Below, in pieces: positions 5,666-7,982 of a stretch of DNA of 7,982 nt. The stretch's first letter is position 1. Each line of letters starts with the position of its first letter. A model generated the notes under the pieces. It was given only the letters and a program-made list of their open reading frames with translations, did not search any database and was not told the DNA's origin. A program made the position numbers and the translations under genes. The DNA is from Bacteroidota bacterium (lineage in GTDB: Bacteria > Bacteroidota > Bacteroidia > Bacteroidales > PUMT01), in contig PWPZ01000081.1 in NCBI GenBank assembly GCA_003556985.1, positions 1 to 7,982 on the forward strand. Direction: 5' to 3'.

Positions 5666-6700
5666 TCAGAAAAAAATAATCCCGTAACGGTGAGCAAGAG
5701 CTGTAAGAGTATAAGATAGTACCAGTGAAAACAACGGGGCTATTATCCATACGATCCAGAATTTACGGACTGTCCTGTCGACAATGACTTTCTTCCATCC
5801 TAATTTGGATATGCCAATTGCTATAATGGCAAAGGTATTCAGTTGAACAAGTGATGTTGGAATTCCCCTGGTAATCGAAGCCAGAAGCAACAACGTGGCA
5901 GTTACGGTTGAAACAAGTGTTGCCCCTACCGGACCAAATTCAACAATGCTTTTGCCGGTCGATTGCAGCAACCGGTACCCGAATAATGAACTTCCTATTG
6001 CAAAACACGGAGCAATTATAAGAGTAGTAACGGTAATTATCATAATAAAATTTTCTTCAATGTCGGCATCTATTCCAAGTTCATTCAGAACCATGGATGC
6101 AATTGGTCCCGAAGCATTGGCCACGTTGTTGGCTCCTATGGAAAAAGCAACATAGCATGAAGACAAAAGCACAAGTATTTTGAGCACTAAGTGATTGGAC
6201 AATTTATCATAATCCAGCAGGGTTGAATCTTTTATCCTTTTGTAGAGAAGCTTTCCTATAATAAGTGTCAGGGCAAAACCGATAAGAGGTAATAAAAACC
6301 AGGTTGGTATTATCTCATAAAGAAGCTTTGGCGAATTCAACCGGTCATAAAATATGGCGGGGCCGGAAATGGCAAATACGGTAGCCTGGCTTGTTGATTG
6401 AGGAACGGCAAGATAATTCGCAATTAAAAGGGAGAGCCCTACCGAAAACAATACTATGGTCAAAACATCGGGAGTGAGCATTTCCGGGGGAATGAGCTCT
6501 TTTCCCATGGTGACCCCTACCCTTTTACCAGCAACAATAGCTCCCAGAAGAACAAACAGGCCAAAAACCCCGGGAATAGCAAGCCTTTTGATTATGTTGG
6601 CTCCGTATGCAGCTGAGAATGAAGGGGCCGTTCCGCTGGCACCCATATTCACAGCAAGGAACATTGCCGTTAAAAGAGGTAAAAGTAGTTCGCTGTACAA
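5666..6700 (-). CDS. PiT-family inorganic anion permease (phosphate or CysP-like sulfate transporter)
   Basis: This 344-residue inner-membrane protein has about ten hydrophobic segments and the internal duplication of the PiT family. The first half has VNMGASGTAPSFSAAYGAN (17-35) and PQSTSQAT (100-107); the second half has SIGANNVANASGPIAS (187-202) and RGIPTSLVQ (278-286). The C-terminal signature is a normal PiT GANxVANA. The N-terminal one reads GASG rather than GAND, resembling B. subtilis CysP, a PiT-family sulfate permease, so sulfate is a real alternative to phosphate. PiT carriers couple anion uptake to an ion gradient. The start is TTG at 6700: an in-frame TGA lies 15 bases upstream, no ATG or GTG lies between, and the next ATG falls inside the first membrane helix. 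It ends in TGA. It is divergent from the kinase-like gene across 348 bp. No sulfur- or phosphate-metabolism gene is adjacent. Confidence 0.88.
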   Translation of the reverse strand: MYSELLLPLLTAMFLAVNMGASGTAPSFSAAYGANIIKRLAIPGVFGLFVLLGAIVAGKRVGVTMGKELIPPEMLTPDVLTIVLFSVGLSLLIANYLAVPQSTSQATVFAISGPAIFYDRLNSPKLLYEIIPTWFLLPLIGFALTLIIGKLLYKRIKDSTLLDYDKLSNHLVLKILVLLSSCYVAFSIGANNVANASGPIASMVLNELGIDADIEENFIMIITVTTLIIAPCFAIGSSLFGYRLLQSTGKSIVEFGPVGATLVSTVTATLLLLASITRGIPTSLVQLNTFAIIAIGISKLGWKKVIVDRTVRKFWIVWIIAPLFSLVLSYTLTALAHRYGIIFF

Positions 6701-6905
6701 AATTTCAATATTTGTTCAATATCCGGATAGCCCCCTGGCAATCCATTAAAATGCCCCCGGACGATAAAAATTCTCCGGCCATAAAAATATTAAATAATTG
6801 TTTATAATTTAACTCATAATTTAATTATTATCAATCGGCGATTAACCTTTGAGGGCCGGCAGCGAAACCTAAATGAGCGTAATAACGTATATGAATATTT
6901 TGTCT

Positions 6906-6935
6906 GTACCGGCAGCAATCCCAAATCTGCCGTAC
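6906..6935. other. Inverted repeat (potential hairpin)
   Basis: GTACCGGCAG (6906-6915) pairs with CTGCCGTAC (6927-6935), making nine base pairs with one bulged C and an 11-base loop. No T-run follows on either strand, so it is not an ordinary terminator. It could be a binding site or part of an RNA leader. Confidence 0.4.
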
Positions 6936-6958
6936 CTTGCTGATGAACCGCCATTTTA

Positions 6959-6973
6959 ATATTTCTGAAATAT
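6959..6973. promoter_or_regulatory. Near-palindrome, possible operator
   Basis: ATATTTC-T-GAAATAT is a perfect inverted repeat with 7-base arms and a one-base centre. It lies about 20 bases upstream of the candidate -33 box of the kinase-like gene, a position suited to a dimeric regulator. No regulator gene is in the window, and short AT-rich palindromes occur by chance. Confidence 0.3.
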
Positions 6974-6992
6974 CAGGGCAGTTTAAAGGATT

Positions 6993-7025
6993 TTTGTATA
7001 TTTAAGAATGTTTAAAATAGATTTT
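6993..7025 (+). promoter_or_regulatory. Candidate promoter of the cytidylate-kinase-like gene
   Basis: A TTTG (6993-6996) is followed after 21 bases by TAGATTTT (7018-7025), one base off TAnnTTTG. The expected start point is near 7033, about 16 bases before ATG 7049, similar to the short murB leader. Confidence 0.4.
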
Positions 7026-7048
7026 TATGAGAAACTTTTACACTACGC

Positions 7049-7750
7049 ATGTCCGATATATTATTTAACTATCTGAACCGGCGCCTGCATGAAGCCGATG
7101 ATAAAAAAGCCATGCAAAAGGATCCTGGGCCGGTAGTAACCATTTCAAGGCAAAGCGGATGCTCGGCAAGGAGACTGACACAAAAACTGGTTGACGAACT
7201 GAACAAGCGGCAAAAGCCTGAAAAACGGACCAGAGAGTGGGATTACATTAACAAGGAACTGCTCCAGAAGGCCGCCCGGGAACTTGATGTGAAACCCTCC
7301 GAGATCGCTTATGTTTTTAAATACCAGGAACGAAATGCACTGGGGGATATTTTTGCCTCCTATGCAAATAAATACTATAAAAGTGATCGCAAAATCAGAA
7401 AAACAATAGCCGATGTTATACGCTCCATTGCTAACGAAGGAAACATGATCATCATCGGCCGGGCAGGTGTGGTACTGACCAAAGACATCATGAAATCCCT
7501 TCATATAAGCCTGGAGGCCCCGCTCGAATGGCGAAGTCTGATGATAAGCGAGCGTTATGATCTTTCGTTTGCCGAGGCAAAAAAATCGGTTATAGAGATG
7601 GATAAAAAAAGAGAGAAATTCCGGGAATCATTTGAAGGAAGAAACACTGATTATACATGGTTTGACGTAACTTTTAACCGGATGGCTCTAACCGAAAACG
7701 AGATAATTGAAACCATCATCAGGATGATGGAGGTCAAAAATCTGATCTGA
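7049..7750 (+). CDS. Cytidylate kinase-like family protein (Cytidylate_kin2 type)
   Basis: This 233-residue protein resembles the Cytidylate_kin2 group of P-loop kinase-like proteins, whose true substrates are mostly unknown. VVTISRQSGCSARRLTQKL (29-47) sits where the phosphate-binding loop is expected, but GCSARR departs from the usual GSGGREI-like sequence. MIIIGRAGVVLTKD (133-146) matches the family GRG/GRA strand. LHISLEAPLEWRSLMISERYDLSFAEAK (151-178), MDKKREKF (184-191) and WFDVTFNRMALTENE (204-218) match the lid and C-terminal motifs of the fold. There is no signal peptide, so it is cytoplasmic. ATG 7049 is the first start and lies close behind a candidate promoter; there is no Shine-Dalgarno sequence. 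It ends in TGA. It is divergent from the permease. It should not be equated with essential Cmk without further evidence. Confidence 0.8.
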   Translation: MSDILFNYLNRRLHEADDKKAMQKDPGPVVTISRQSGCSARRLTQKLVDELNKRQKPEKRTREWDYINKELLQKAARELDVKPSEIAYVFKYQERNALGDIFASYANKYYKSDRKIRKTIADVIRSIANEGNMIIIGRAGVVLTKDIMKSLHISLEAPLEWRSLMISERYDLSFAEAKKSVIEMDKKREKFRESFEGRNTDYTWFDVTFNRMALTENEIIETIIRMMEVKNLI

Positions 7751-7982
7751 GTTCCCCCGTTTTTATCTGAATCCCTCAAACTTCATATATTGCATCGGAG
7801 TAAACCACACCTTGCATCTGAGCAATCCGCACCCTGCTGCATCCGTTGTGGCGCATAGACCTGCCAATTGCACATGTGATATTTTATCATTAACCGGGGT
7901 GCATTGAATCTTGCATACAGGTACCCTCCATCCTGTTTACCTTCCTCCTGGCACCCCTCTGCCCTGTTTCCGGATTCACTGC
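7751..7982. other. Right-end intergenic sequence with degenerate TGCATC repeats
   Basis: No convincing gene is seen. After the kinase-like stop the motif TGCATC recurs at 7791, 7813 and 7838. The first two units are alike over about 20 bases (TGCATC, then GAG, then AACC or AATCC, then CACC); the third is only loosely related. GTGCATTG and TTGCATAC follow further right. A minus-strand frame is open from the window edge to about 7784, but its composition (many Cys and Gln, no motif) is unlike a real protein. There is no T-run hairpin serving as terminator for the upstream gene. Confidence 0.4.

Larger units (their letters stand above)
6701..7048. promoter_or_regulatory. Divergent intergenic region between the permease and the kinase-like gene
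   Basis: This 348-bp gap holds no convincing ORF. Near the permease is a very AT-rich tract containing the direct repeat ATAATTTAA at 6804-6812 and 6816-6824 (period 12). Further right, CCGGCAGC occurs twice (6856-6863 and 6909-6916), the second within a hairpin. Then come a 15-bp near-palindrome and a candidate promoter for the kinase-like gene. No clear TAnnTTTG faces the permease. Confidence 0.5.

Noticed and set aside
7145..7504. Minus-strand open frame opposite the kinase-like gene.
   Set aside because: The plus-strand frame carries the conserved family motifs; this is its shadow.
7784..7980. Minus-strand frame open from the right window edge (about 65 codons).
   Set aside because: Its composition is unlike a real protein, it has no motif and it crosses the TGCATC repeats; the frame is probably open by chance.

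Overview
The window looks like a piece of a Bacteroidota (Bacteroidales-type) chromosome, probably from an environmental or metagenome-assembled genome. The evidence is indirect. Several genes and the tRNA are preceded by the Bacteroidota -7 promoter element TAnnTTTG, start codons mostly lack a Shine-Dalgarno sequence, and the protein families (Tat-signal aldo/keto reductase, MltG, PiT/CysP permease, Cytidylate_kin2-like kinase) fit that phylum. I cannot name a species.

Layout from left to right. Positions 1-130 (minus) hold the first 43 codons of a secreted protein that runs off the left edge. Positions 228-1112 (minus) encode a Tat-exported aldo/keto reductase. Positions 1113-1665 are an accessory-looking stretch: an AT-rich part with a doubtful small ORF, then two identical 82-bp direct repeats, the second of which contains the 3' end of a tRNA-Arg(TCT) gene (1589-1665, minus). 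Positions 1841-2851 (plus) are murB, cleanly recognisable from end to end but cut by one in-frame TGA at 2231-2233, exactly where the family has the last Gly of the IGAYG motif. It converges, 4 bp apart, on a phosphohexomutase gene (2856-4295, minus). Upstream of that lie mltG (4378-5448, minus), a block of three 38-bp tandem repeats (about 5541-5654), and a PiT/CysP-type anion permease (5666-6700, minus). A 348-bp divergent spacer with several inverted repeats separates the permease from a cytidylate-kinase-like gene (7049-7750, plus). The last 232 bp carry no convincing gene.

Functionally, murB (UDP-MurNAc synthesis), the phosphohexomutase (sugar-phosphate supply) and mltG (glycan chain release) all relate to envelope or sugar metabolism. 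They do not form one operon, because murB faces the other two. The rest is a mixed housekeeping neighbourhood. I found no defence system, CRISPR array, transposase or integrase. The points most worth a second look are the interrupted murB, the tRNA-Arg 3'-end duplication, and the 38-bp tandem repeats that each carry a promoter-like element facing mltG.
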